Assembly (NCBI RefSeq): GCF_000472705.1
Contig: NZ_KI421454.1
Location: 1-64,000 of the forward strand
Length of the DNA stretch: 64,000 nt
From: Mesorhizobium erdmanii USDA 3471
GTDB lineage: Bacteria; Pseudomonadota; Alphaproteobacteria; Rhizobiales; Rhizobiaceae
Reading direction: 5' to 3'
The position numbers and the translations under genes are program-made. The first letter of the stretch is position 1. Every line of letters starts with the position of its first letter. Under the pieces are notes generated by a model. The model saw only the letters and a program-made list of their open reading frames with translations. It searched no databases and had not been told where the DNA came from. Below are positions 54,140 through 61,234 of the stretch, one piece after another.

Positions 54140-55071
54140 ACAGTTTGCGCGACGGCATTGTCGATTACCTGGAGTTGCGCCGGTCCCTCGGCTTCAAGCT
54201 GAAAAAGGACGAGCGGCTGCTCTTGGATTTTGCGCAGTTCATGGAGCGGCGGCGCGCTGCCTGGATCACATCGAAGCTGGCTCTGACCTGGGCGCAACAG
54301 CCTGAATCGACCGATCCTAACTACCTCGCCGGACGACTGCGCGCCGTGCGCAGTTTTGCGCGCTACCGTATCGTGACGGACCCGCGCACCGAGATTCCCC
54401 CGACGGATTTGCTGCCGCGGCAACGAAGCACCTTCCAGGCTCATATCTTCCGCCAGGAAGAGATAGCCCGCGTTCTCGCCGCCAGCCTGCAACGACGGCG
54501 GGGAGCCAAGCCGATCTCGCGCTGGTCGCGCTATACGATCTTCGGCCTGCTGAGTGTCACCGGGATGCGTCTCGGCGAAGTACTGAACCTTGATTTGGAG
54601 GACATCGATCTCGACCACGGTGTCCTGACCATACGCAACACGAAGTTCGGAAAATCCCGCCTGGTCCCAGTCCATGCGACGACCTGCGCTGTCCTCAAGC
54701 AGTACCTGGAACAGCGCAATGCGTTCCTGGCGGGACACAGCGCCCGCCCATTCTTCATCTCGCCGCTTGGCCGTCGCATTACGCATTCGGTTTTGGAACT
54801 GTCGTTCCGCCGACTGTCCCGGAAACTCGGATTGCGCGGCATCTCGGATGCGACGGGGCCACGTTTGCACGATCTGCGCCACACCATGGCCGTCGAGGTC
54901 TTGCGGCAATGCTATTGCGCAGGCGCGGATCCCGAGCGCCGCCTGCCGGCGCTGTCCACCTACCTCGGGCACACCCATCTCAACTATACCTACTGGTATC
55001 TGCACCAGAACCCATCTCTCATGCAGCAGGCTGTGACGCGGCTCGAGCATTATTGGGAGGCCTCCACATGA
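54136..55071 (+). CDS. RIT tyrosine recombinase, second of three
   Basis: A 311-residue tyrosine recombinase. Catalytic parts: Arg in VTGMRLGEVLNL, Lys in TKFGKSRLVP, His-x-x-Arg in LHDLRHTMAVEVL, and His/Tyr in LGHTHLNYTYWYLH. ATG 54136 overlaps the previous stop and gives MNSLRDGIVDYLELR; ATG 54118 would overlap more. The stop overlaps the third gene's ATG. All three are presumably made from one transcript in fixed ratio. Confidence 0.9.
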   Translation: MNSLRDGIVDYLELRRSLGFKLKKDERLLLDFAQFMERRRAAWITSKLALTWAQQPESTDPNYLAGRLRAVRSFARYRIVTDPRTEIPPTDLLPRQRSTFQAHIFRQEEIARVLAASLQRRRGAKPISRWSRYTIFGLLSVTGMRLGEVLNLDLEDIDLDHGVLTIRNTKFGKSRLVPVHATTCAVLKQYLEQRNAFLAGHSARPFFISPLGRRITHSVLELSFRRLSRKLGLRGISDATGPRLHDLRHTMAVEVLRQCYCAGADPERRLPALSTYLGHTHLNYTYWYLHQNPSLMQQAVTRLEHYWEAST

Positions 55072-56069
55072 CCCTCGCGCTCCCGACCTTCCCGGCGCTC
55101 TTGCAACGGTTCTTCACCCAGCGGCTGATGCAGCAGAAGCGGGTCAGCGCGCATACGATCAGATCTTATCGGGACACGTTCAGGCTTCTGCTGCGCTTCG
55201 CGCAGAAGCGGTTGCGCACGTCGCCGGATCGCCTGGCATTCGAAATGATCGACGCCCCGTTCATCTCTGCGTTCCTGAACGAGCTCGAGAAGACGCGGAG
55301 CGTTGGCGCGCGCACCCGCAATCTTCGCCTCACCGCGATTCGGTCGTTCTTCCGCTTCGCCGCCTATGAAATGCCGACCCACAGCGCTCAAATCCAGCGC
55401 GTCCTCGCCATGCCGGCCAAGCGTTTTGATCGCAAGCTGATCGACTTCATGACGCGCCCGGAGGTCGACGCGCTTCTGAACGCGCCGGACAGGAGCACCT
55501 GGAAGGGCCGACGGGATCACGCGCTGTTGCTGACGACCTTGCAGACGGGCCTGCGCCTGTCCGAAGTGACCGGCCTGAGACGCCAGGATGTTACGCTGGG
55601 CACCGGCGCTCATGTCGAAGTCCTCGGCAAGGGGCGAAAGCAGCGCGCCATCCCACTTTGCAAACCTGTCGCCAAAGTCCTCGAAGCATGGCTCGATGAA
55701 ACAAGCGCCGCCGAAGACGGCATTGTCTTTCCAAGCATGCGCGGCGGGCGATTGAGTGCGGACGCCGTGGAGCGCCTGCTGACAAAGCATCTGGCCACCG
55801 CCAGCGGAGTCTGTGCCTCGCTGAGGAAGAAGCACATCACATTCCACTGCTTGCGCCACACGACGGCGATGGACCTGTTGCATGCCGGGGTGGAGCAAAC
55901 CGTTATCGCGTTGTGGCTGGGGCATGAATCCATTGAAACCACCCAAATCTATCTCGATGCGGATCTGGCCCTGAAGGAAAAGATCCTCGCAAAAACCATC
56001 CCCTTTGACAGCAAGCCGGGCAAGTTCCGTCCCGATGACCGGCTGCTGACGTTCCTCAACCAGCTATAG
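55068..56069 (+). CDS. RIT tyrosine recombinase, third of three
   Basis: A 333-residue tyrosine recombinase of the XerC/D-like group. Catalytic parts: Arg in TGLRLSEVTGL, Lys in GKGRKQRAIPL, His-x-x-Arg in FHCLRHTTAMDLL, and His/Tyr in WLGHESIETTQIYLDAD. The start is fixed by the ATGA overlap at 55068. About 70 bp separate its stop from the right inverted repeat. Confidence 0.92.
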   Translation: MTLALPTFPALLQRFFTQRLMQQKRVSAHTIRSYRDTFRLLLRFAQKRLRTSPDRLAFEMIDAPFISAFLNELEKTRSVGARTRNLRLTAIRSFFRFAAYEMPTHSAQIQRVLAMPAKRFDRKLIDFMTRPEVDALLNAPDRSTWKGRRDHALLLTTLQTGLRLSEVTGLRRQDVTLGTGAHVEVLGKGRKQRAIPLCKPVAKVLEAWLDETSAAEDGIVFPSMRGGRLSADAVERLLTKHLATASGVCASLRKKHITFHCLRHTTAMDLLHAGVEQTVIALWLGHESIETTQIYLDADLALKEKILAKTIPFDSKPGKFRPDDRLLTFLNQL

Positions 56070-56141
56070 AAGGACCAGAACTATGCCGATATTTGGCGCC
56101 CCGATCCTCTCGCTTTATTGCCCCTTCGACCACCACCCGCC

Positions 56142-56183
56142 CACGCAACTCGGGATAGTCCACAGGGCGGCATATGACCTTGT
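56142..56183 (-). repeat. RIT terminal inverted repeat, right
   Basis: 42 bp whose reverse complement begins ACAAGGTCATATGCC. It pairs with 52770-52811 with one mismatch. The outer end is 6 bp from the present trbI stop codon. Confidence 0.95.
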
Positions 56184-56204
56184 ATTCCGCTAGCGGAATA
56201 CAAG
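56179..56204. repeat. 26-bp perfect palindrome at the RIT/trbI junction
   Basis: CTTGTATTCCGCT followed by its exact complement. The outer five bases each side come from the RIT end and from the trbI target. The central 16 bp (56184-56199) belong to neither the inverted repeat nor the reconstructed trbI. It includes the present trbI stop codon. Confidence 0.85.
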
Positions 56205-57392
56205 ATCCTTGTGTACAATCACGCGTAGGGGCCAACCGGGGCGGACGATAATGGTGGGTTGAATATTCAGGTTCTTTTCGGTGATGCGCTGGCCGGCTTG
56301 ACTGATGTTTTGCTGAGTGGATTCCCGGATCGCCTTAACTAGGTCGCTTTCGTTTTCCCCAAAGCTCAACTCGGTACCAACGCCCAGTAGCGTCGCTACA
56401 GCAACTCCCTTGATCAGCTGCCAGGTGTGAAAATCGACCTTGTCCTCAAGCCCAGCATAGCCGGCAGTATCCGTCGCTGGCAGATTGTCGATTTCGATCG
56501 AGGAACCGTCGGGCAGGATTATTCGCTGCCAGACCAGCAATGCGCGCCTCTGCCCAAAAGCCACGACGCTGTCATAAGTGCCGATGAGGCGTGAGCCTTG
56601 CGGAATGAGCACAATGCTGCCGGTGACTGTGTCGTGCACATTCTCGGTGACCTGCGCGACGACAAGGCCAGGCAAGTCGGAATTTATGCCGGTGACGAGA
56701 CTGGCCGCGATCACGCTGCCGGCCATCAGTTGGTAGGGTGAGGCCGGCGTCTGCAGCGCGTGCTGATTGTAGATCCCGCTTGTGTTCCGCTGACTGATAA
56801 AATCGAGCTTGCGCTGTTGGTTGTTCTGGTCACCCTCGGCTGGGGCAACGGAAGCTGACGCGCGCGTCGCTCCGGATTGCGGAAGCGCCTCAGACGGCTG
56901 CTGCGCACTCGGCCCGCCGCCGGCGACATCTGTCTGTCTGGGTCGATTGTCGATCCGGAACAAGACTTGCGACTCGCGCGCCTCAATTGCTTGCTGGGCA
57001 AGGCGCTGCTCCTCGGCGGAGATATCCTGCCCTGGCGCGATGCCGAGCTGACGTTGGCGTTCAAGGATGGGGCGACCGAGGTCGCCGGGCAGTGGCGGTC
57101 CGAGCACAGGGGCCTTCGGCATGATCCCGGAATAGTCCTTGGGAAGCGCTTCTAGTCCCTCGGCGGGTGGCTTGCGCTCGGTGTTATAGCGGTCCTCTGC
57201 CTGGTGCTTGATACGCCATGCCGGTCCTTGAAGCGCCATCATCGTGACGCCCAGAATGGCACCGGATCCGACTGCAGCGATGGCGACGATCACACCGCGC
57301 CTGAATCGGACAGCGCGGCGGGGCGAGGCTCGCAATTGCAGCTGCTCGGGATCGAGTTTCGGCGGCGCATCGGATCGGGAAGTATCGGTCAT
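56190..57392 (-). CDS. trbI: Conjugal transfer protein TrbI (VirB10-like), 3' end altered by RIT insertion
   Basis: A 400-residue VirB10-type protein spanning the inner membrane (helix about residues 35-57) and reaching the outer-membrane channel of the mating-pair apparatus. The periplasmic domain shows the family block GSIVLIPQGSRLIGTYDS and ends RPGWPLRVIVHKDLV. The present last residues are DLVFR; the RIT element lies 6 bp beyond the stop. Joining the flanks gives DLVLRPYPT, the expected ending, so only the last few residues changed and TrbI may still work. ATG 57392 lies 11 bp after trbG. Confidence 0.93.
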   Translation of the reverse strand: MTDTSRSDAPPKLDPEQLQLRASPRRAVRFRRGVIVAIAAVGSGAILGVTMMALQGPAWRIKHQAEDRYNTERKPPAEGLEALPKDYSGIMPKAPVLGPPLPGDLGRPILERQRQLGIAPGQDISAEEQRLAQQAIEARESQVLFRIDNRPRQTDVAGGGPSAQQPSEALPQSGATRASASVAPAEGDQNNQQRKLDFISQRNTSGIYNQHALQTPASPYQLMAGSVIAASLVTGINSDLPGLVVAQVTENVHDTVTGSIVLIPQGSRLIGTYDSVVAFGQRRALLVWQRIILPDGSSIEIDNLPATDTAGYAGLEDKVDFHTWQLIKGVAVATLLGVGTELSFGENESDLVKAIRESTQQNISQAGQRITEKNLNIQPTIIVRPGWPLRVIVHKDLVFR

Positions 57393-57403
57393 GAGCGCTC
57401 CCC

Positions 57404-58432
57404 TCACCTGCTGGGCCGCGCAAAGAGCGGAATCCGCCGCGGCGGTTGCCGGCCGTCAGTCCTGGTGATGCGCACCACTTGCTGCTGTTTGGCGCCGAGG
57501 CGCAGTTCGGCGGCAGCAAAGAGGCGATCGACGATGTAATAGTTGCCGCGCATACGGAAGTTGACGAGCTGGTCATTGTCATCAGCGCCGACGATGAAGA
57601 GAGGAGGCGCTTCACCCTGATCAATGCGACGGGGGAATTCGATATAGACCTTGCTGCCATCGTCGAAAGCGCGCATCGGCCTCCAGGGTGGTGTGTCGCC
57701 GGTGATTGAATACCGGAAGCGGATATTCTCGAGCGCCACATTCGACGCCACCGGCATGGCACCCTCGGCTTGAGCGTTGCGCTGGCGTAGCGCGATGATC
57801 TGGTCCTCGCTATAGGTCCAGGAGATCGCCGCCATTGAGGTTTTCTCGGTGCTTTGAAGCTGCAAATGGTAGGTGCGTCGTTCTGTGGTGATCACCAGAT
57901 TGGTGGTAAGCCCCGGCGCGAAGGGTTTTACCAGCACATGGGTGCGCTGATTGTCACCGGTGCCGCTGACGGTATCGCCGATCACCCAACGCACCGTGTC
58001 GCCGGCCGACACGGCTGTTAGTTTCTCGCCCGGCTGGAGTGCGATATCGGTGACGCGCTCCGGCGCGGCATAGAGCTGATAGAGCGCGCCATCGGCGAAT
58101 GGATAGACCTGAACCGCATTCATGTACCCATACCTGGTAGGTTGCTGCGTCGCTGCTTTATTGGCATCGGAGACCCGTTGTTCAGGAGAGCGCTTGTCTT
58201 CGGCCACTCTGCCCGGATTGGGCTGTAACTGACCGGGTAGCGGCAGCGGCTTTGGCACCTCGACTATCTTGACCGGCTTCTCCGGCGGCTTCTCGATTGC
58301 GGCTGGTTTGAAATCGGCAGCATCATAGTAAATCTCAGGCGGCGGTACCGGCTTCGACGCGCAGGCGGAGAGGACCGCTGTAGAGGCCGACAGGATCAGC
58401 ACGGCACGGACCAGCGACATTCTATTCTTCAT
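57404..58432 (-). CDS. trbG: Conjugal transfer protein TrbG (VirB9-like)
   Basis: A 342-residue protein with a lipoprotein-type signal ending LSAC and a proline-rich linker, then the VirB9-type domain (ALQPGEKLTAVSAGDTVRWV; PRRIDQGEAPPLF; NYYIVDRLFAAAELRLG). It forms part of the outer-membrane core with TrbI. The ATG overlaps the trbF stop (ATGA). Confidence 0.94.
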   Translation of the reverse strand: MKNRMSLVRAVLILSASTAVLSACASKPVPPPEIYYDAADFKPAAIEKPPEKPVKIVEVPKPLPLPGQLQPNPGRVAEDKRSPEQRVSDANKAATQQPTRYGYMNAVQVYPFADGALYQLYAAPERVTDIALQPGEKLTAVSAGDTVRWVIGDTVSGTGDNQRTHVLVKPFAPGLTTNLVITTERRTYHLQLQSTEKTSMAAISWTYSEDQIIALRQRNAQAEGAMPVASNVALENIRFRYSITGDTPPWRPMRAFDDGSKVYIEFPRRIDQGEAPPLFIVGADDNDQLVNFRMRGNYYIVDRLFAAAELRLGAKQQQVVRITRTDGRQPPRRIPLFARPSR

Positions 58433-59154
58433 TGGTGGACTCCTTTTGGGGAAACGGACGTCGGCGCAGCACTGTCGAGCTCGCGCGACCAGTCGATGGC
58501 GTTGATGAAGACGCCGAGCGGGTTGTTGCGCAGTTGGTCAGTATTGCTTGGCGGGCGGATCACGATGGTGAGGATCGCGGTCCAGCGCGTCGTGCTGGCA
58601 AGGCTGCCGCGCGCAAAAACCTGCTCGGCCCATTTGACCTGGAACGAGCTGTCGGAAGCCCTGACCACGCTGGTCACTTGCACCGACACGCTGCGTGTGC
58701 CGATCTGACCGAAAGGATCGTTCGCCTTGGCGTACTCGTTGAGAAAGAGCGCCGCGCGGTCGGTGGCGAAGTCATAGGCCGAAAGCCAGTTCTGCCGCAC
58801 CAGCACCGGATCGGTGGAAACGGAACGGACATTCTGAATGAAGCGGCCGAGATGCCACGCGATCTGGGCATCGGAGGGCTCGTAGTCCCGGATTGCCGGT
58901 GCAACGGCGCGTGCCTCGCCGAAGCCGTCGACCTCGACGACGTAAGGCACGACGCGGCTCTGGATCGACTGCCACACGAGTCCGCCGGAAAGTCCGGCCG
59001 CCAAGGTCAGACAGCCAAGAGCCATGAACCGCCAGTTGCGGGCCTGCACTCGAGATGAGCCTATGCGCTCGTCCCAGAGCTGCGCGGCCTTCTGATACGG
59101 CGTGACCGGCTCGGGCGTCTTGCCGTAACGTTGAATGGGTCGCTTGAATAGCAT
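58429..59154 (-). CDS. trbF: Conjugal transfer protein TrbF (VirB8-like)
   Basis: A 241-residue bitopic inner-membrane protein: a short cytosolic N-terminus, one helix (about 42-62), then a VirB8-type periplasmic domain (VPYVVEVDGFGEA; FGQIGTRSVSVQVTSVV). It assembles the secretion channel. The start follows the trbL stop directly with no gap. Confidence 0.94.
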   Translation of the reverse strand: MLFKRPIQRYGKTPEPVTPYQKAAQLWDERIGSSRVQARNWRFMALGCLTLAAGLSGGLVWQSIQSRVVPYVVEVDGFGEARAVAPAIRDYEPSDAQIAWHLGRFIQNVRSVSTDPVLVRQNWLSAYDFATDRAALFLNEYAKANDPFGQIGTRSVSVQVTSVVRASDSSFQVKWAEQVFARGSLASTTRWTAILTIVIRPPSNTDQLRNNPLGVFINAIDWSRELDSAAPTSVSPKGVHQ

Positions 59155-60477
59155 TTAGTCGTCCTTGTCGTTGAGAGAGGGATTGGCGCTGCCTCCCGGC
59201 CTGTCGCCTTCACGGACGGCCTGCATGGCGGCGTGACGGTGGGCACGGGCTGTCTGTTCGGAACGCAGGCGCCTGGCCCAGCCGGGCGCGGCATCAGCGA
59301 CCGGACCAGTAGGGCTTCCGGTCATGGATGCGGTCGGCGCACCACCGGTCGCGGTCCAGGCAGCTTCGCGCCCGGCATCAACGCTGCGCCCGAAGCCTCC
59401 TGCGGCAGATCGTGCCGCCCGCATTGCGGCGCCGCCGGCGGCGCTGGTCACACCATGCATTCCAGCAGCTACACCGGGCAGGCCGGACTCGGGCGATGTT
59501 GCGCGCCCCATCTGCCAGGCCGTAGAAGCCGCTGACCCCATGGTCGTGCCGGCACGGAGTGCGGTGAGACCGCTGCCGGTTGCCATGCGCGCGCCGGCAA
59601 ATGCTGCGCCTGCGGCAACGAGCGATGCACCGGCTGCGGCTGCCGTGGTTCCAAGTGCGGCGCCCGCGCCAAGCTGCGGCGCGCCCGAGACAAGACCGGA
59701 GGCTATCCCAGGTCCGAAAATGCCGAGACCAAGGAGCGCCAAGGCGCCCAGGACCTGTGACATGGCGGCGGCCAGATCCGGCTCCTTGCCTTGCAGCGCG
59801 GAAGCGAACTCGCCAAAGAGCGTGGAGCCGATGCCGATGATGACGGCCAACACCATCACCTTGATGCCCGACGAGATGACATTGCCGAGCACGCGCTCGG
59901 CGAGAAACGCTGACCGGTTCCAAAGCGCGAAGGGCACAAGAATGAATCCGGCCAGAGTGGTGAGTTTGAATTCGAGAATGGTGATGAAGAGTTGGATGGA
60001 GAGGATGAAGAAGGCGATGATGACCAGGAACCAGGCCACGAGCAGCACGAAGATGGTGAGCGCGTTGCCGAAGATTTCTGGGAAGCCGAGAAGCTGGCTT
60101 GCCTGATCGAGAAGCGGCCAGGCGCCCTCGAAACCGGTTGCGGCAATGCGGCCCGGATGCAGGAGATTGTCGGCAGATAGGTTGCCGGATGACGCATTGA
60201 TGCCGAGACCGGCAAAGGACCGATAAATGATATCGGCGAGGTTCTTGAAGTTATTCAAGATGAAGGCAAAGACGCCGACATAGAGCACTTTGCGGATGAG
60301 CCGGCCGAATATGTTGGGTTCGCCGCCGAATGCCCAGGCGAGGCCGGCAAGTGTGACGTCGATGCCGATCAGGGTCGTGGTAAGGAAGGCGACATCGCCC
60401 GAGAGCAGACCGAACCCGCTATCGATGTAGCGGATGAAGGTCTCCATGAAGCGATCAATGACCCCAAGGTCGTTCAT
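59155..60477 (-). CDS. trbL: Conjugal transfer protein TrbL (VirB6-like)
   Basis: A 440-residue polytopic inner-membrane protein with about six helices between residues 20 and 270, and an Ala/Gly-rich, probably cytosolic C-terminal tail. FNNFKNLADII and FELKLTTLAGFILVPFALW-like segments are typical of TrbL. ATG 60477 has GGAAGGCGG upstream; the open frame beyond is the trbJ region in another frame. Only 31 bp separate it from trbJ, so no trbK gene is present between them. Confidence 0.92.
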   Translation of the reverse strand: MNDLGVIDRFMETFIRYIDSGFGLLSGDVAFLTTTLIGIDVTLAGLAWAFGGEPNIFGRLIRKVLYVGVFAFILNNFKNLADIIYRSFAGLGINASSGNLSADNLLHPGRIAATGFEGAWPLLDQASQLLGFPEIFGNALTIFVLLVAWFLVIIAFFILSIQLFITILEFKLTTLAGFILVPFALWNRSAFLAERVLGNVISSGIKVMVLAVIIGIGSTLFGEFASALQGKEPDLAAAMSQVLGALALLGLGIFGPGIASGLVSGAPQLGAGAALGTTAAAAGASLVAAGAAFAGARMATGSGLTALRAGTTMGSAASTAWQMGRATSPESGLPGVAAGMHGVTSAAGGAAMRAARSAAGGFGRSVDAGREAAWTATGGAPTASMTGSPTGPVADAAPGWARRLRSEQTARAHRHAAMQAVREGDRPGGSANPSLNDKDD

Positions 60478-60508
60478 GCCGCCTTCCTCGTCGTCAAGAG
60501 ATTGGTGA

Positions 60509-61234
60509 TCAGTTGCCGGGATAGGCCGTGCCTGTGCCGAGGAAGCGCTTTGTCGTCTCGCGCGCGGCCTCCTCGGACTGCGCCTTGCGCGCCGCATCCT
60601 CGGCCTCAGCGCGGAACTGCGTTGCGAGCAGCGTCTGGATCTGCATCTGCTGCTTGGTCGAAAGCGCAAGGAGCTGGTTAGTGGCCTGACTTGCCTGAAG
60701 CGCACCGGCCGCGCCTTGGCTGCGGTTGACGAGATCGGCAAGCAGGTCGCCATCACCGCGAACATTCTCGACGATCTGCGACTGAACACCCATGGTCTGA
60801 CGGAATGCCTGCATTGCGCTTTGCCAGCGGTCACGTGCGGCGCTCGCCACCTCGCTGACCTTGATCGTGGCGTCGTAGCTTTCCGGATATTGATTACGCC
60901 ACTGGTCCTGAAGCTTGTTGAGATCAAAGCTCAGGCCACTTGCCTGGTCCATCAGACCGTCGATCCGTTGGAGCGAGCCGGTAAGCTGACCCACGGAAGA
61001 AAAATCCAGACTCTGAAGATTGCGTGCCATGTTCTGCAGCACGGTCGCCTGATTCTGGAGCGACTGGATCTGGTTGTTGATCTGCTCCAGCGAGCGCGCC
61101 GCCGTGAGCACGTTCTGTGCGTAGTTCGACGGATCGAACACGATGAGCGCGTAGGCCGGCTGTACGTAGTCGGCCATCGGCTTGGCGATCAACGAAAGGG
61201 TGATCAGGCCCGAGAGAAAGCGGCGCCGCATCAT
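60509..61234 (-). CDS. trbJ: Conjugal transfer protein TrbJ (VirB5-like)
   Basis: A 241-residue exported protein with an N-terminal signal peptide and long helical coiled-coil-like stretches rich in Gln, Asn and Leu (ARSLEQINNQIQSLQNQATV). This is the VirB5-type minor pilus component in trb systems. ATG 61234 overlaps the trbE stop (ATGA); the longer frame inside trbE is rejected. Confidence 0.92.
   Translation of the reverse strand: MMRRRFLSGLITLSLIAKPMADYVQPAYALIVFDPSNYAQNVLTAARSLEQINNQIQSLQNQATVLQNMARNLQSLDFSSVGQLTGSLQRIDGLMDQASGLSFDLNKLQDQWRNQYPESYDATIKVSEVASAARDRWQSAMQAFRQTMGVQSQIVENVRGDGDLLADLVNRSQGAAGALQASQATNQLLALSTKQQMQIQTLLATQFRAEAEDAARKAQSEEAARETTKRFLGTGTAYPGN

Larger units (their letters stand above)
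52770..56183 (+). mobile_element. RIT (recombinase-in-trio) element inserted in trbI
   Basis: A 3414-bp element with 42-bp terminal inverted repeats (one mismatch) enclosing three tyrosine recombinase genes read in one direction and joined by ATGA overlaps, the hallmark of RIT elements. It is flanked by trbI on the right and the DUF2274 gene on the left. The sequence ACAAGATC occurs at 52770-52777 (element end) and again at 56200-56207 (trbI), so the target and the element end share 8 bp. The extra 56184-56199 segment is a 16-bp palindrome. Confidence 0.92.

Noticed and set aside
60478..60508. trbK between trbJ and trbL
   Set aside because: The gap is only 31 bp, too small for an entry-exclusion gene.
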